Positions 1 through 9,506 are shown, counted from the stretch's first letter. The stretch: DNA of 64,000 nt from an uncultured Duncaniella sp. (GCA_910584825.1 CAJUCI010000004.1:62001-126000), one strand, 5' to 3'. Notes: generated from the letters alone by a model not told the origin. Made by a program: numbers and translations.

Positions 1-1024
1 GCTTAACGAGAAACTGCGCCACGCGCTCTACGGTCTGCATGACATCTATCTTCCCCTCGACCCCCCCTACCGTCGCGAGATACCCATATACAAGCCCAGT
101 GACCGCATCGGTTCGCCCGTGCTCAAGATTGACCCCGAGAAGATTGTGGGCGTAGTAATGAGCGACAACTACGAGGGCGTCAAGCCGTTCACTCCGCTCG
201 ACGAGACCACCAAGATGATTGGTGCCAACGTGTGCCGCTTCCTCATGGGCGAACTCAAGGCCGGACGCATCCCCTCGACATTCCTCCCCATCCAGTCAGG
301 CGTGGGCAACGTGGCCAATGCCGTGCTCTACGGTCTGGCTGACGCCAAGGAGATTCCCCCGTTCGAGATGTACACCGAGGTTATCCAGGACGCCGTAATC
401 GACCTCATGAAGAAGGGCCGCTGCAAATTCGGCTCCACCAGCTCGCTCACCGTCAGCAACGAGGTCGAGGAGGAGGTCATCAGCAACATCGACTTCTTCA
501 AGGAGCACCTCGTGATACGTCCCGTCGAGATTTCCAACAACCCCGAGGTAATCCGCCGTCTCGGCGTCATCGCCATGAACACGGCACTCGAGGCTGACAT
601 CTTCGGCAATATCAACTCGACCCACGTGACCGGCACACGCATGATGAACGGCATCGGCGGCTCGGGCGACTTCACCCGCAACGCCTACGTCTCAATCTTC
701 TCATGCCCCTCAATCACCAAGGAGGGCAAGATTTCCAACATTGTGCCTATGGTATCGCATGTCGACCACACCGAGCACTCGGTTGACATCATCGTGACCG
801 ACCAGGGCATCGCCGACCTCCGCGGTCTCGACCCCGTGCAGCGCGCCCACGTAATCATCGACAACTGCGCCCACCCCATGTATCGCGAACTTCTGCGTGA
901 CTACCTCAAGATGTCGACCCGTGGCGGTCAGACCCCACACACACTCGAGGCATCGCTCGCATTCCACACCGAGTTCCTCGCCTCAGGCGACATGAGGAAC
1001 GTTAACCTCGGCAAATACTGCTAA
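1..1024 (+). CDS. Acetyl-CoA hydrolase/transferase family protein (succinate-type CoA transferase), 3' part
   Basis: The reading frame is open from base 2 and the start lies before the window, so this is the C-terminal 340 residues or so of a family that is usually about 500 long. The family moves CoA between acetate, succinate or propionate and their acyl-CoA forms in the cytosol. The stretch TALEADIFGNINSTHVTGT carries the Glu that attacks the acyl-CoA in AarC-type succinate:acetate CoA transferases, and the glycine-rich GIGGSGDFTRN follows. The gene stands alone up to a strong convergent hairpin. Together with the fumarate reductase at 48.6-52.3 kb it fits the succinate/propionate fermentation of Bacteroidales. 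Family assignment is firm. Exact acyl preference is inference. Confidence 0.9.
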   Translation, partial: LNEKLRHALYGLHDIYLPLDPPYRREIPIYKPSDRIGSPVLKIDPEKIVGVVMSDNYEGVKPFTPLDETTKMIGANVCRFLMGELKAGRIPSTFLPIQSGVGNVANAVLYGLADAKEIPPFEMYTEVIQDAVIDLMKKGRCKFGSTSSLTVSNEVEEEVISNIDFFKEHLVIRPVEISNNPEVIRRLGVIAMNTALEADIFGNINSTHVTGTRMMNGIGGSGDFTRNAYVSIFSCPSITKEGKISNIVPMVSHVDHTEHSVDIIVTDQGIADLRGLDPVQRAHVIIDNCAHPMYRELLRDYLKMSTRGGQTPHTLEASLAFHTEFLASGDMRNVNLGKYC

Positions 1025-1090
1025 ACAACCCTCCAAGGCAATCATATCTTCCTCGGGTGATGTCACAATCCCCCGAGGAAGATTTGAAAT

Positions 1091-1161
1091 AAAAGCGACA
1101 TAAGAGATTTATTATCGGATAATCATTCGGTTATCAATAATAAATCTCTTATGTCGCTTTT
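1091..1161. terminator. Bidirectional terminator with long perfect arms
   Basis: Arms at 1091-1114 and 1138-1161 are perfect 24-base reverse complements. Part of the loop (GATAA/TTATC) can pair further. The outer ends are AAAA and TTTT, so it can terminate both the CoA transferase and the convergent GH31 gene. It shares the words GCGACAT, AAAGAGA or GATTTAT with the hairpins at 9507-9572 and 14891-14964. Confidence 0.8.
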
Positions 1162-1171
1162 ATAAAACTTG

Positions 1172-3574
1172 TCATATACGTCGGCCGCCTAATTTGACGG
1201 TCATCTTCTTGCCGTTATATGTCACAGTCTTGCCGGTACCGTCGGGCAGTTCAATTCGGAATGTACGTACTATCGGCATTCCCTCATATTCGCCTTTACG
1301 CTTCTCCAGGGTCAGAGTTCCGGCCTTGTCATTCCAAGCCATTGCTATCTCGGTGAACTTTCCATTCTGATAATTATAGTTATCGCCCTCATCTTCATAG
1401 AGGGTAAACTCGGCATCGGCACCGGGATAGACCTTCAGCGTAATATCATCCCACACCTTCTCACCGGAATACTGCATCTCAGGGCCTATCGGCAGTATGC
1501 TTCCTGCCTTGACATAGAGCGGTGAACGGGCAAGCGGAGCATCAGCCATTATATGCTGTCCGCCGTCCAATCGCGCTCCCGACCAGTAGTCAAACCATTC
1601 GGTTCCTGCGGGCAGGTACACTTTATATTTCCTGTCGGCATTCCAATCCACAGCCTTGGCCCCGGCATCCTCAGCATGCGCGCCGCCTTTGTTCCATCCC
1701 GACATTTCATCTACCTTGACAATCTTCTCCTCAGTATAAAGCGGGTCGAGCACAGGGCAGACGAGCAGACTGCGGCCAAACATAAACTCGCGGCCATTAT
1801 CCCACGTGTTGCGGTCGTCCCTAAAGTCCATCATAAGTGCTCGCATGAATGAGTCATCATTCTTGCTCACCTGCCAACTTGTACTGTATATGTAAGGCAG
1901 AAACCTGTATCGCATCTTGACAGCTGAAAGGAGGGCATCATATACAGGCTCACCCGGTTTGCCATAATAATACAGTTCGCGGTACACGTCAGTGCCGTGG
2001 CTGCGCATCATGGGGCAGAACAGTCCGAACTGCATCCAGCGCACATACAGTTCCTGATACTGCGGATTTTTCGTGCCGGAGCCGGCCCCGTAATGCCCGT
2101 TCCTGTATGCACCGGCAAAGAAGCCGCCTATATCAGTGTTGACATTCGGATTGGCCGTGAGGGTGTAATTCAGACAAAGCGGGACTTGGTTTCTCAGCGA
2201 TTCCCACGAACTGCCTACGTCACCGCTCCACGTATTGGCTCCGTAGCGTTGCTGTCCGGCGAAGTAAGAGCGGGTGAGGATAAACACGCGCTTAGTGCTG
2301 TCAACATCACGCTGATGTTCATCCACGCCTCCCACCGTCATGAAGGGAAACAGGTTGCGCACCGAGCGGTATGAGCCTAAGGCGCACTGTTCGTCGAGGT
2401 CGCTATCCTTGTAGTTGAGGTGGTCAGGGTCAGTGGAGTCCATCCACCAGCCGTCAATACCCATGCGGTGCAGACGCGAGAGGTTATCCCAATAGATACT
2501 TCTCGCCTCCGGGCTATAGCAGTCATACACGCGTGCGCCGGAAGGATAGTCCTTACGAGGCGGCCACTGTGACAGCCCCGACTCCGGCCATGTGTCGAAG
2601 GAAAAAAGCAGCCCCTTATCCTTCAACTGACGATAGGCCTTGGTCTGCGGTCCGAAACTCGCCCATATGCTGATGCTGATGCGCGCGTTCTGACGGTGCA
2701 CCTCGTCTATCATATCCTGAGCAGACATGAAGTCGTCGCTAATAAACTCCATCGCATTCCATGTATAGTTGGAGCCCCAGTACTGCCAGTCCTGAATGAT
2801 TCCGTCAAACGGTATTCCCATCTCGCGGTATCGGCGCACCACCTCCAGCAGTTCAGCCCGCGACTTATACCGCTCGCGGCTCTGATGATAGCCATAGGTC
2901 CACAGCGGCAGCATCGGCACCTTGCCCGTCAGATGGCGCATCCCGGAGATTACGCCGTCAGCATCGCCGCCATACATGAAATAATAGTCCACAGCCTTGC
3001 CTACCTGACTCTCAAGCGAAAGGGTTTCCCCATCGTTCAGGTCAGTGGGAGAATAATTATCCCAATACACTCCGTAGCCTTTTATGCTTTGGAAGAAGTG
3101 AGAGAAGTCCTCAAGATTAGACTGCTGCATCCGGCGGTGCTCGCCTCGGAGATTCATCTTGCCGTTCTGCATCATGCCTATACCATAGACAGGCTCGTCG
3201 GCCTCCAGGGCAAATGACTGCCTGACGCGCCATGCCCCCTTGTCAGGGCCTTGCGTGATGGGCGTGAAGTCGCAGTCGGCCTCTTGCAAAAGGGTGGTGC
3301 CGTCGTTAGTGGAGAAACTCACTCGGCCATTATCAACCTTCACCGTCAGGGCTGGGGAGCGGTATTCCACACCCCCGGCGGTCTTTTTCACATCCACCTT
3401 CACTTTCTCGGGCGAGGCTATGACCACAAGCGACCTCGGGAGTTCAGAGCCTTCCTGCCCCGGGGCCTCCTTGGTTATCCGCACAATCTCAGGAGTGAAG
3501 AACTCCACGCGCTGTGCCACGCCTTGCTGGCATACGATGCCCAAAGCGATGAATAACGCTAAAATCTTTTTCAT
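1172..3574 (-). CDS. Glycoside hydrolase family 31 (alpha-glucosidase/alpha-xylosidase type), exported
   Basis: An 800-residue protein with an N-terminal signal peptide (MKKILALFIALGIVCQQGVA), so it acts in the periplasm or at the surface. A GH31 N-terminal beta-sandwich is followed by the (beta/alpha)8 barrel. The likely nucleophile is the Asp of DGWWMDSTDPD (near residue 379) and the acid/base is the Asp of TWSGD (near 452). The C-terminus (ITLKVYPGADAEFTLYEDEG) is the DUF5110 sandwich common in this family. It is the second gene of a tandem pair, 69 bases behind another GH31, and is probably co-transcribed with it. GH31 enzymes remove alpha-linked glucose, xylose or galactose from oligosaccharide ends. 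The WWMDST motif does not fix the substrate, and no SusC/SusD genes lie nearby. Confidence 0.9.
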   Translation of the reverse strand: MKKILALFIALGIVCQQGVAQRVEFFTPEIVRITKEAPGQEGSELPRSLVVIASPEKVKVDVKKTAGGVEYRSPALTVKVDNGRVSFSTNDGTTLLQEADCDFTPITQGPDKGAWRVRQSFALEADEPVYGIGMMQNGKMNLRGEHRRMQQSNLEDFSHFFQSIKGYGVYWDNYSPTDLNDGETLSLESQVGKAVDYYFMYGGDADGVISGMRHLTGKVPMLPLWTYGYHQSRERYKSRAELLEVVRRYREMGIPFDGIIQDWQYWGSNYTWNAMEFISDDFMSAQDMIDEVHRQNARISISIWASFGPQTKAYRQLKDKGLLFSFDTWPESGLSQWPPRKDYPSGARVYDCYSPEARSIYWDNLSRLHRMGIDGWWMDSTDPDHLNYKDSDLDEQCALGSYRSVRNLFPFMTVGGVDEHQRDVDSTKRVFILTRSYFAGQQRYGANTWSGDVGSSWESLRNQVPLCLNYTLTANPNVNTDIGGFFAGAYRNGHYGAGSGTKNPQYQELYVRWMQFGLFCPMMRSHGTDVYRELYYYGKPGEPVYDALLSAVKMRYRFLPYIYSTSWQVSKNDDSFMRALMMDFRDDRNTWDNGREFMFGRSLLVCPVLDPLYTEEKIVKVDEMSGWNKGGAHAEDAGAKAVDWNADRKYKVYLPAGTEWFDYWSGARLDGGQHIMADAPLARSPLYVKAGSILPIGPEMQYSGEKVWDDITLKVYPGADAEFTLYEDEGDNYNYQNGKFTEIAMAWNDKAGTLTLEKRKGEYEGMPIVRTFRIELPDGTGKTVTYNGKKMTVKLGGRRI

Positions 3575-3643
3575 AATCGTGATGAATTATATTGGTTTAT
3601 CTTATACTATAAGTCGCAAACTTGTACGAACACCCTACTTCGA

Positions 3644-6052
3644 TTACCGGCAACGCACCTGCTTCTTGCCGCCGTCATACTCCACCCTACGCACTCCGGC
3701 CGGGGTCTTGACGATGAATGTACGCGTCTCCTGCATGCCCGGGAACGCGCCCTTACGCTTCCCTATGGTGAGAACTTGTCTGCCATCATCCCACTTCAAT
3801 GGTATGACGGAGTATGCTCCGCGCTCATAGTCGTAGCCGTCACCCTCGTCCTCGTACAGCATGGAGTTAGCATCCTTACCTGGAAACACCTCTAATGTGA
3901 CAGGCTTACCGACCTGCGCGCCTGTATGCTCGCACGGCTCAGCAGTGGCTATGATGCTGCCTGAACGCACGAAGAGCGGCATCGAGCCGATGTCGACCGT
4001 CATATCCAGCCAGCGTCCGCCGTCATATGTCCGACCTGTATGATAGTCCGTCCAACGGTCTCCCGCCGGAAGATACACCCTGCGCACATCAGTCTCGCTC
4101 ACGGGCCGCGTCACTGGACAAACGAGGAAGTCACCAAACATATACTCATCCTTCATATCGGCCACCGTCCTGTCCTCAGGGTAATCGAACGCCAGCAGAC
4201 GCGCCATAGTATAGTCGCCTTGCCACTGCATAGCCGCCATAGTGTAAATATAAGGTATCAGCGAGTATCTGAGCTTAATTATGGAAAGTATCGCGTCATA
4301 ATAGGGAGTGCCCGGCTCGCCGAAACGCCAAATCTCACGCGGAGTATCGCTGCCGTGGCTGCGCAACATGGGCAGGAACGTAGCCCACTGAAACATACGG
4401 ACGTAGTATTCACGATAAGCCTCATCGTTCACCCCGTCCTGAAACTCCCCGGCATAGAACCATCTCCTGCCATCGTCGCGCGTGAAGAATGACCCCACAT
4501 CCACCGTCCAGTAGGGATTACCTGTGGCCATATAGTTAAGTCCCGCAGGTATCTGCTGCCTGAACGAGGCCCACGAGGCATGGGTGTCGCCGTTCCACAC
4601 TATCGTACCATAACGTTGCTGCCCGGCATAGGAACTGCGCGTAAGGTTCACAACACGTTTGCTGTCAGTGGCAAGACGCTGGTTTTCATATATGCCCATT
4701 GAATGGTAAAGCGAATACAGGCTACTGCGCTCGGCACCAAGCGCGTCACTCAGCACATCCTTGTTGAGCCGCCAGCGTCGCTCGTGCGAGTCACGGCCAT
4801 ACGGTCTACCATCTTCGGGCGCGGGCATGCTGTTCCAGTCGCCGTCCAATGGCTCGCTGCTATCACACCACCATGCGTCGAACCCCTTTGAGAAGAATTC
4901 CGTATCAGCATAATTCCAATACAGGCGGCGCGCATCGGGGTTGAACACGTCATACACCGAATGCTCAAGCATGAAACCACGTCTGCGGAAGTCACGCTCC
5001 TGCGGACAATACTGCGGATTGGGCCAAATGCTTATCATCAGCTTTGCATTCATGGCATGCACCGAGTCGGCCAACGCTTTAGGGTCGGGATAGTGCACGG
5101 AATCCATCTTCATGTATCCCCACCCCTCGGGCCAATAGTTCCAGTCCTGCACAATCATGTCTATCGGCACCCTACGGCGTCGGTACTCGCGCAAGGTGCC
5201 GAGAATGTCGGCTGACGACACATAGCGTTCCTTTGACTGAGTATATCCGAACACGTAGCGGGGCATCATGGACACAGGCCCTGTGAGATAGCGATAACCC
5301 GCAACCACATCGTCGAGCCTCTCACCCTTAATGAAATAATAGTCAAGCACCTTTGCCGCCTCTATCTGCATTGTGAATCCGCCGCCCGACGGCGCGTCAC
5401 CCTCTGAGGAGAATTTCATGGCACTGCCGGCATCAAATAAGAGTCCGTAGCCGCCGGTAGAGAGCAACACAGGCACCATAGCCTTCAGATTATGTTGCGT
5501 GAGCCACACTGTCTTGCCCTTGAGGTCGAGATAATCCTCCATCTGACATCCGAGACCGTACAAGAACTCATCGCCGCAGCTGAAATGCACCTTATAGCGG
5601 GTGCTGACCCCGATGGTGTCACGACGCAATATATCCTTGACCGTCACCTTACCGTTGGCGGTCTCCACCATGCGCGCACTCCCGTCGTCATACACTATCC
5701 GCTCCTGCACCACCGGCTCCGCCTCGTGCGGCACGTCGGAGTTCTCACTAAGCAGAATCCGTCCCGTCTTCCTGTCGAGGAACGACACGGCGGCATCCTT
5801 GCGCCCCACCCTCACGACAAGGTCGTGCGACACGTATTCGCGAAATTCCTCCGTTTCCCTATGCCTGACCTTGACATTGCTCTCGGGATATACACATACG
5901 CCGGTGGCATTGTCCACCGTCGCAACACTGTCAGCCACCCATCGCACCCTCACAATCGAGGGGGTGACAAAAGTCACATCCAACTGCTGCGACACAGCCC
6001 CGACACTGCATAACATTACACATAATAAGCCTAACGTTCTTTTCAACATCAC
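3644..6052 (-). CDS. Glycoside hydrolase family 31, second tandem paralogue, exported
   Basis: An 802-residue GH31 with a signal peptide ending near SVGAVSQ. The catalytic nucleophile is the Asp in FDAWWCDSSEP and the acid/base Asp is in IVWNGD. A C-terminal DUF5110-like sandwich (VTLEVFPGKDANSMLYEDEG) is present. It resembles the downstream GH31 over its full length but differs around the active site (WWCDSSEP against WWMDSTDP), so the two probably cut different linkages or act one after the other. It is the first gene of the minus-strand pair. The upstream spacer (6053-6261) holds an inverted repeat that could be an operator. Substrate is unknown from sequence alone. Confidence 0.9.
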   Translation of the reverse strand: MMLKRTLGLLCVMLCSVGAVSQQLDVTFVTPSIVRVRWVADSVATVDNATGVCVYPESNVKVRHRETEEFREYVSHDLVVRVGRKDAAVSFLDRKTGRILLSENSDVPHEAEPVVQERIVYDDGSARMVETANGKVTVKDILRRDTIGVSTRYKVHFSCGDEFLYGLGCQMEDYLDLKGKTVWLTQHNLKAMVPVLLSTGGYGLLFDAGSAMKFSSEGDAPSGGGFTMQIEAAKVLDYYFIKGERLDDVVAGYRYLTGPVSMMPRYVFGYTQSKERYVSSADILGTLREYRRRRVPIDMIVQDWNYWPEGWGYMKMDSVHYPDPKALADSVHAMNAKLMISIWPNPQYCPQERDFRRRGFMLEHSVYDVFNPDARRLYWNYADTEFFSKGFDAWWCDSSEPLDGDWNSMPAPEDGRPYGRDSHERRWRLNKDVLSDALGAERSSLYSLYHSMGIYENQRLATDSKRVVNLTRSSYAGQQRYGTIVWNGDTHASWASFRQQIPAGLNYMATGNPYWTVDVGSFFTRDDGRRWFYAGEFQDGVNDEAYREYYVRMFQWATFLPMLRSHGSDTPREIWRFGEPGTPYYDAILSIIKLRYSLIPYIYTMAAMQWQGDYTMARLLAFDYPEDRTVADMKDEYMFGDFLVCPVTRPVSETDVRRVYLPAGDRWTDYHTGRTYDGGRWLDMTVDIGSMPLFVRSGSIIATAEPCEHTGAQVGKPVTLEVFPGKDANSMLYEDEGDGYDYERGAYSVIPLKWDDGRQVLTIGKRKGAFPGMQETRTFIVKTPAGVRRVEYDGGKKQVRCR

Positions 6053-6261
6053 CTGTCTTTGATTTTATGATTTCATGCAAATGGAAATATTACATGTCAT
6101 AAAATTACGAAATAATCATTTCGCAGACATACGGCCTCGTATCATTTCGCTCATCCCGAATGTAACTGATTGTGTCATTTTATTTATTCTTTGTAACATC
6201 TACAAATATGATGTCACAATCAGCCACACATTAATTATCTTTTCCGACAATCCTGCGGCCA
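6053..6261. other. Spacer upstream of the GH31 pair with an inverted repeat
   Basis: An AT-rich spacer between the GldB-like gene and the GH31 pair. It holds an inverted repeat with arms CTGATTGTG (6166-6174) and CACAATCAG (6215-6223). The bases inside the arms (GTCAT and ATGATGTCA) partly continue the symmetry. I see no clear TAnnTTTG promoter for the GH31 genes and no good terminator for the gene before them. The repeat could be an operator or simply a weak hairpin. Confidence 0.35.
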
Positions 6262-7227
6262 TCACGGCCTGTAGCCGGCCTTGGTCAGCAGGTCGTCACT
6301 CTCGTAAACCTCGGGCGACAGGAGCTGCTCGAGCGTGACGTCAGGATTATTCTTGACATACTGCTGCATCATGCTTGTGCCCACATACCGTCCGGCCCGG
6401 CCGGGCGCATCGGGCGATATGACCGAACTGTGCGGGCCGACATCCACAAGCGAGCGAACCACCGAAGCATCGGTGGAAAAGAGCAACTGACGGCTTATGA
6501 GAGCATCCCACACGTCCCGCTCATTATCTTTCAGCCACCTGTACTGTTCGGGGCTATAGCCGAGTACATTCATCGCATCTTCACCCATGACGCTCATCAC
6601 CGCCATAGCCACAGCCCCCTCATAGGCAAGGCGACCGATGACGCGCGGATAATCAGAGGAGGGAGCGTAGGGATACGACGTCCTGATTACAGCCTCGGCC
6701 ACATCTACGGGAATACGCTCACGCACCTTGAGATGGCGCATATACTCCGGGAAATATCCATACGGCTCATAATTGACGCCGAGATAATGGTTCAGACCGA
6801 TATACAGCATCGAGTCAGTCACGATGACCGACTGCGAGAACGGAGATATGATGGTAAACACCTCGGGAATCTCAGCCTTGGGGAATGTCCTCTCTATCGA
6901 CGAGAACATCCGCCCGAGTGCCGCACTCTCGCCTTTCATGTCGGCAAACTCGGCCTCGACCGCTCCGACATGAGAATGTATCGACGGCTTCATGGCATAT
7001 TCACTGACCGACGACTCCGAGGCTTCGGGATAACCGCTTATCTCAAAGAGCCTTTTCACAGCACGCTCGCCAATCGAATCTCCGGGCATATGTCCGTGCG
7101 AAATATCAAGGTCAAGACGACGGATGTCTACACTCGCGTCATCACCACCGTCACGCCCGCACGAGCTGACCGATATTGCCGCCAGTGCCAGGCATAAAGC
7201 CGCATATATCTTAAAGCGAAATGCCAT
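6262..7227 (-). CDS. gldB: GldB-like lipoprotein
   Basis: A 321-residue lipoprotein. The signal ends in a lipobox (ISVSSC), so Cys is lipidated and the protein sits in the envelope. The body matches the GldB family: a motif like YIGLNHYLGVNYEPYGYFP, then an EGA/GYSPEQYRWLKDNERDVWD block, a LLFSTDASVV stretch and an ending with MQQYVKNNPDVTLEQLL. GldB was named for gliding motility in Flavobacterium, but homologues occur throughout non-gliding Bacteroidales, where the role is not settled. It is transcribed away from the amidase gene and has its own promoter at 7284-7316. Family is fairly sure, function is not. Confidence 0.75.
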   Translation of the reverse strand: MAFRFKIYAALCLALAAISVSSCGRDGGDDASVDIRRLDLDISHGHMPGDSIGERAVKRLFEISGYPEASESSVSEYAMKPSIHSHVGAVEAEFADMKGESAALGRMFSSIERTFPKAEIPEVFTIISPFSQSVIVTDSMLYIGLNHYLGVNYEPYGYFPEYMRHLKVRERIPVDVAEAVIRTSYPYAPSSDYPRVIGRLAYEGAVAMAVMSVMGEDAMNVLGYSPEQYRWLKDNERDVWDALISRQLLFSTDASVVRSLVDVGPHSSVISPDAPGRAGRYVGTSMMQQYVKNNPDVTLEQLLSPEVYESDDLLTKAGYRP

Positions 7228-7283
7228 AGAGCCAATAAAAATAAATTTTGATGCTGTCAGAAAATCTAATCCGAATTATTGTC

Positions 7284-7316
7284 CAAAATTAGACATTTTT
7301 TGGCACATAAGCCAAA
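7284..7316 (-). promoter_or_regulatory. Promoter of the GldB-like gene
   Basis: On the minus strand TAATTTTG (7291-7284) fits the Bacteroidetes -7 box. TTTG (7316-7313) lies 21 bases upstream as the -33 box. The predicted start near 7278 gives a leader of about 50 bases. Confidence 0.6.
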
Positions 7317-7354
7317 AATTTGGACCGGCCGGCCATTAATTCCTTTTCTTTTGC

Positions 7355-7362
7355 TAATTTTG
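7355..7362 (+). promoter_or_regulatory. Promoter -7 box of the amidase-MCE operon
   Basis: TAATTTTG matches TAnnTTTG. The predicted start near 7368 is 17 bases before the amidase ATG. A clear TTTG box upstream is missing, so activity may need help or be modest. Confidence 0.55.
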
Positions 7363-7384
7363 CACTTTGGATAAATAAAGACAC

Positions 7385-8491
7385 ATGCGCCGCTATTTAT
7401 ATATATTAATGTGTATGCTCCTTTTCGGCCTCGCTCCGCACGTTGCCGCCAAGGACTTTGTCGTGGTCATCGACCCCGGCCACGGAGGCAGAGACGCCGG
7501 CGCGCTTGGCCTCCGCACCAACGAGAAGAGCGTGAATCTCAAAGTGGCACTGAAACTTAAAGAGATGCTCGAGAGCGATATGGACGGCGTAAAGGTAGAG
7601 ATGACGCGTTCGACCGACAGGTTCATACCCCTTCAGAAACGTGCCGACTTTGCCAACAGCAAGCATGCCGACATCTTCATATCCATCCACGCCAACTCCA
7701 TCTCGAAAAAATCGCCCACCCACCGCACCATCAACGGGTCAGCCGTCTACACGCTCGGTCTTGACCGCAGCGACACCAATCTCAGCGTGGCCATGCGCGA
7801 GAATGAGGTGATGAAGCTCGAGCCTGACTACTCCACCACCTATCAGGGCTTTGACCCGTCGTCAACCGAAAGCTACATAGCCTTCGAGATGATGCAGCAT
7901 AAGAATATGGACCAGAGCATCGCACTCGCCGAGGCGGTGCAGAACCAGCTGGTGCGCACAGCAGGGCGCAAGAACAACGGTGTGCGTCAGGCTCCCTTCT
8001 GGGTACTCGTACGCACGAGCATGCCGTCAATTCTTGTCGAGCTTGACTTCATATGCAACCCCACGATGGAGACATTCATGTCATCGGATAAAGGAAGCAC
8101 CAAGCTGGCCCGCGCCATCTACAACGGCATCGAGCGTTACCGCAAATCATCCACCCACTCTGCCGTCACCGCTCCGACACGCCGACACAAACCTGTCAAC
8201 CGTCCCGAGGTCAAAGATGAAGAGCCTGAGACGGTCTCAAATGTCAAAGATGACGATTCAAAGATTGTCTACAAGATACAGTTCCTCACCTCGCCCAAAG
8301 TAATCCCGGCCTCTGACAGGCGGTTTAAAGGCATCAAGGAGATAGACTCCTACCGCGAGAACGGCATGATAAAATACACAAGCGGTTCTTACAGTTCGGT
8401 CAGTCAAGCATCGGGCGACCTGAAAAAGATTAAGAAGAAATATCCCGACGCGTTCGTCATCAAGACCCGCGGAGGAAAGCGTGTCAAATAA
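7385..8491 (+). CDS. N-acetylmuramoyl-L-alanine amidase with C-terminal SPOR-like tail
   Basis: A 368-residue exported zinc amidase that cuts the bond between N-acetylmuramic acid and the stem peptide during cell separation. A signal peptide runs to about VAAK. The Amidase_3 domain starts at VVIDPGHGGRDAGALG (zinc His) and continues through SIHANS (second His) and ILVELDFICN (catalytic Glu). After a Lys/Thr-rich linker the last 70 residues (IVYKIQFLTSPK onwards) look like a divergent SPOR or SPOR-like peptidoglycan-binding domain. The next gene, an MCE protein, starts 42 bases later in the same direction. Amidase and MCE neighbours are common in Bacteroidetes and suggest a shared envelope operon. 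Confidence 0.9.
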   Translation: MRRYLYILMCMLLFGLAPHVAAKDFVVVIDPGHGGRDAGALGLRTNEKSVNLKVALKLKEMLESDMDGVKVEMTRSTDRFIPLQKRADFANSKHADIFISIHANSISKKSPTHRTINGSAVYTLGLDRSDTNLSVAMRENEVMKLEPDYSTTYQGFDPSSTESYIAFEMMQHKNMDQSIALAEAVQNQLVRTAGRKNNGVRQAPFWVLVRTSMPSILVELDFICNPTMETFMSSDKGSTKLARAIYNGIERYRKSSTHSAVTAPTRRHKPVNRPEVKDEEPETVSNVKDDDSKIVYKIQFLTSPKVIPASDRRFKGIKEIDSYRENGMIKYTSGSYSSVSQASGDLKKIKKKYPDAFVIKTRGGKRVK

Positions 8492-8533
8492 CCCGCATAC
8501 AATAACAAGAAAAAACAATCCACACATCGAGAT

Positions 8534-9448
8534 ATGAACAAACTATTCTCACGCGAAGTCAAGATTGGAGCCTCAGTGCTCATCGCACTCGTCGCACTCG
8601 TATTCGGCATCAATTACCTCAAAGGTGTCAACATCTTCAAGGCCGCCAACTATTATTATGCCTCCTACACCAATGTGACAGGTCTCGCGCAGTCGGCACC
8701 TGTGACCCTCAACGGCTACAAGGTAGGACTTGTGCGCGAGATAGCCTACGAGTATGACAATCCCGGCCACGTGCGCGTGGAACTCAGCCTTGACCGCCAG
8801 CTCCGTCTCCCCGAAGGCACAAGCGCAGTCATCGTCACCGACATGCTCGGCACTTCGACCATTGAACTGAAAATGGGTACATCACCCAATTTTATCGAAG
8901 TCGGAAACAAACTTAAAGGCGTAGAAGGCTCAGGACTCATGGACAAGGTGTCGACCGAACTGATGCCCACCGTGATGCAGATAGCACCCCACCTCGACTC
9001 ACTCGTGGTCGCGCTCCACACCATCGCCGCCGACCCTGCGCTGCTCACCGCCGTGCGCCGTCTTGACGTCATAATGGCCAACCTCGAGACCTCGACCAAT
9101 CAGCTCAACCGTGCTCTCCCCGCCATCATGGGCAACGCCAACACCACGATGGCCAACGTCAGCGAAATCTCGGCCAATATCTCGCAGGTATCCAAGGCTC
9201 TCGCATCGCTCTCCGATGACCTCAAGAACATGCCTCTCGACTCCACAGTGACCCATCTCAACAGCATCACCGCCAATCTCGACGAGGCAACGTCAAAACT
9301 CAATTCCACTAACTCGTCGCTCGGACTGCTGCTCAACGACCCGGGCCTTTACAACAACCTCAACAACTCAGCCGCCCACGTCGACAGCATTCTTATCGAC
9401 CTGAAAAAACAGCCCAAACGTTATATCCCCTCGATAAAGATATTCTGA
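8534..9448 (+). CDS. MlaD/MCE family protein
   Basis: A 304-residue protein with an N-terminal membrane anchor (VKIGASVLIALVALVFGINYLKG, shown in part) and one MCE domain directly after it (YYASYTNVTGLAQSAPV, then the VTLNGYKVG and GTSTIEL stretches). The C-terminal half is a long helical tail rich in Ser, Thr and Asn that may be coiled coil. MCE proteins form rings that carry phospholipid between inner and outer membranes as part of an ABC transporter. The permease and ATPase partners (MlaE/MlaF) are not in this window. It is the second gene of the amidase operon and is followed by a strong hairpin at 9507-9572. Confidence 0.85.
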   Translation: MNKLFSREVKIGASVLIALVALVFGINYLKGVNIFKAANYYYASYTNVTGLAQSAPVTLNGYKVGLVREIAYEYDNPGHVRVELSLDRQLRLPEGTSAVIVTDMLGTSTIELKMGTSPNFIEVGNKLKGVEGSGLMDKVSTELMPTVMQIAPHLDSLVVALHTIAADPALLTAVRRLDVIMANLETSTNQLNRALPAIMGNANTTMANVSEISANISQVSKALASLSDDLKNMPLDSTVTHLNSITANLDEATSKLNSTNSSLGLLLNDPGLYNNLNNSAAHVDSILIDLKKQPKRYIPSIKIF

Positions 9449-9506
9449 TAGCCTGAGTAGTCCCCGCTCACCAAACGTGTACGGACTACAAAAGTGCATA
9501 AGAGAT

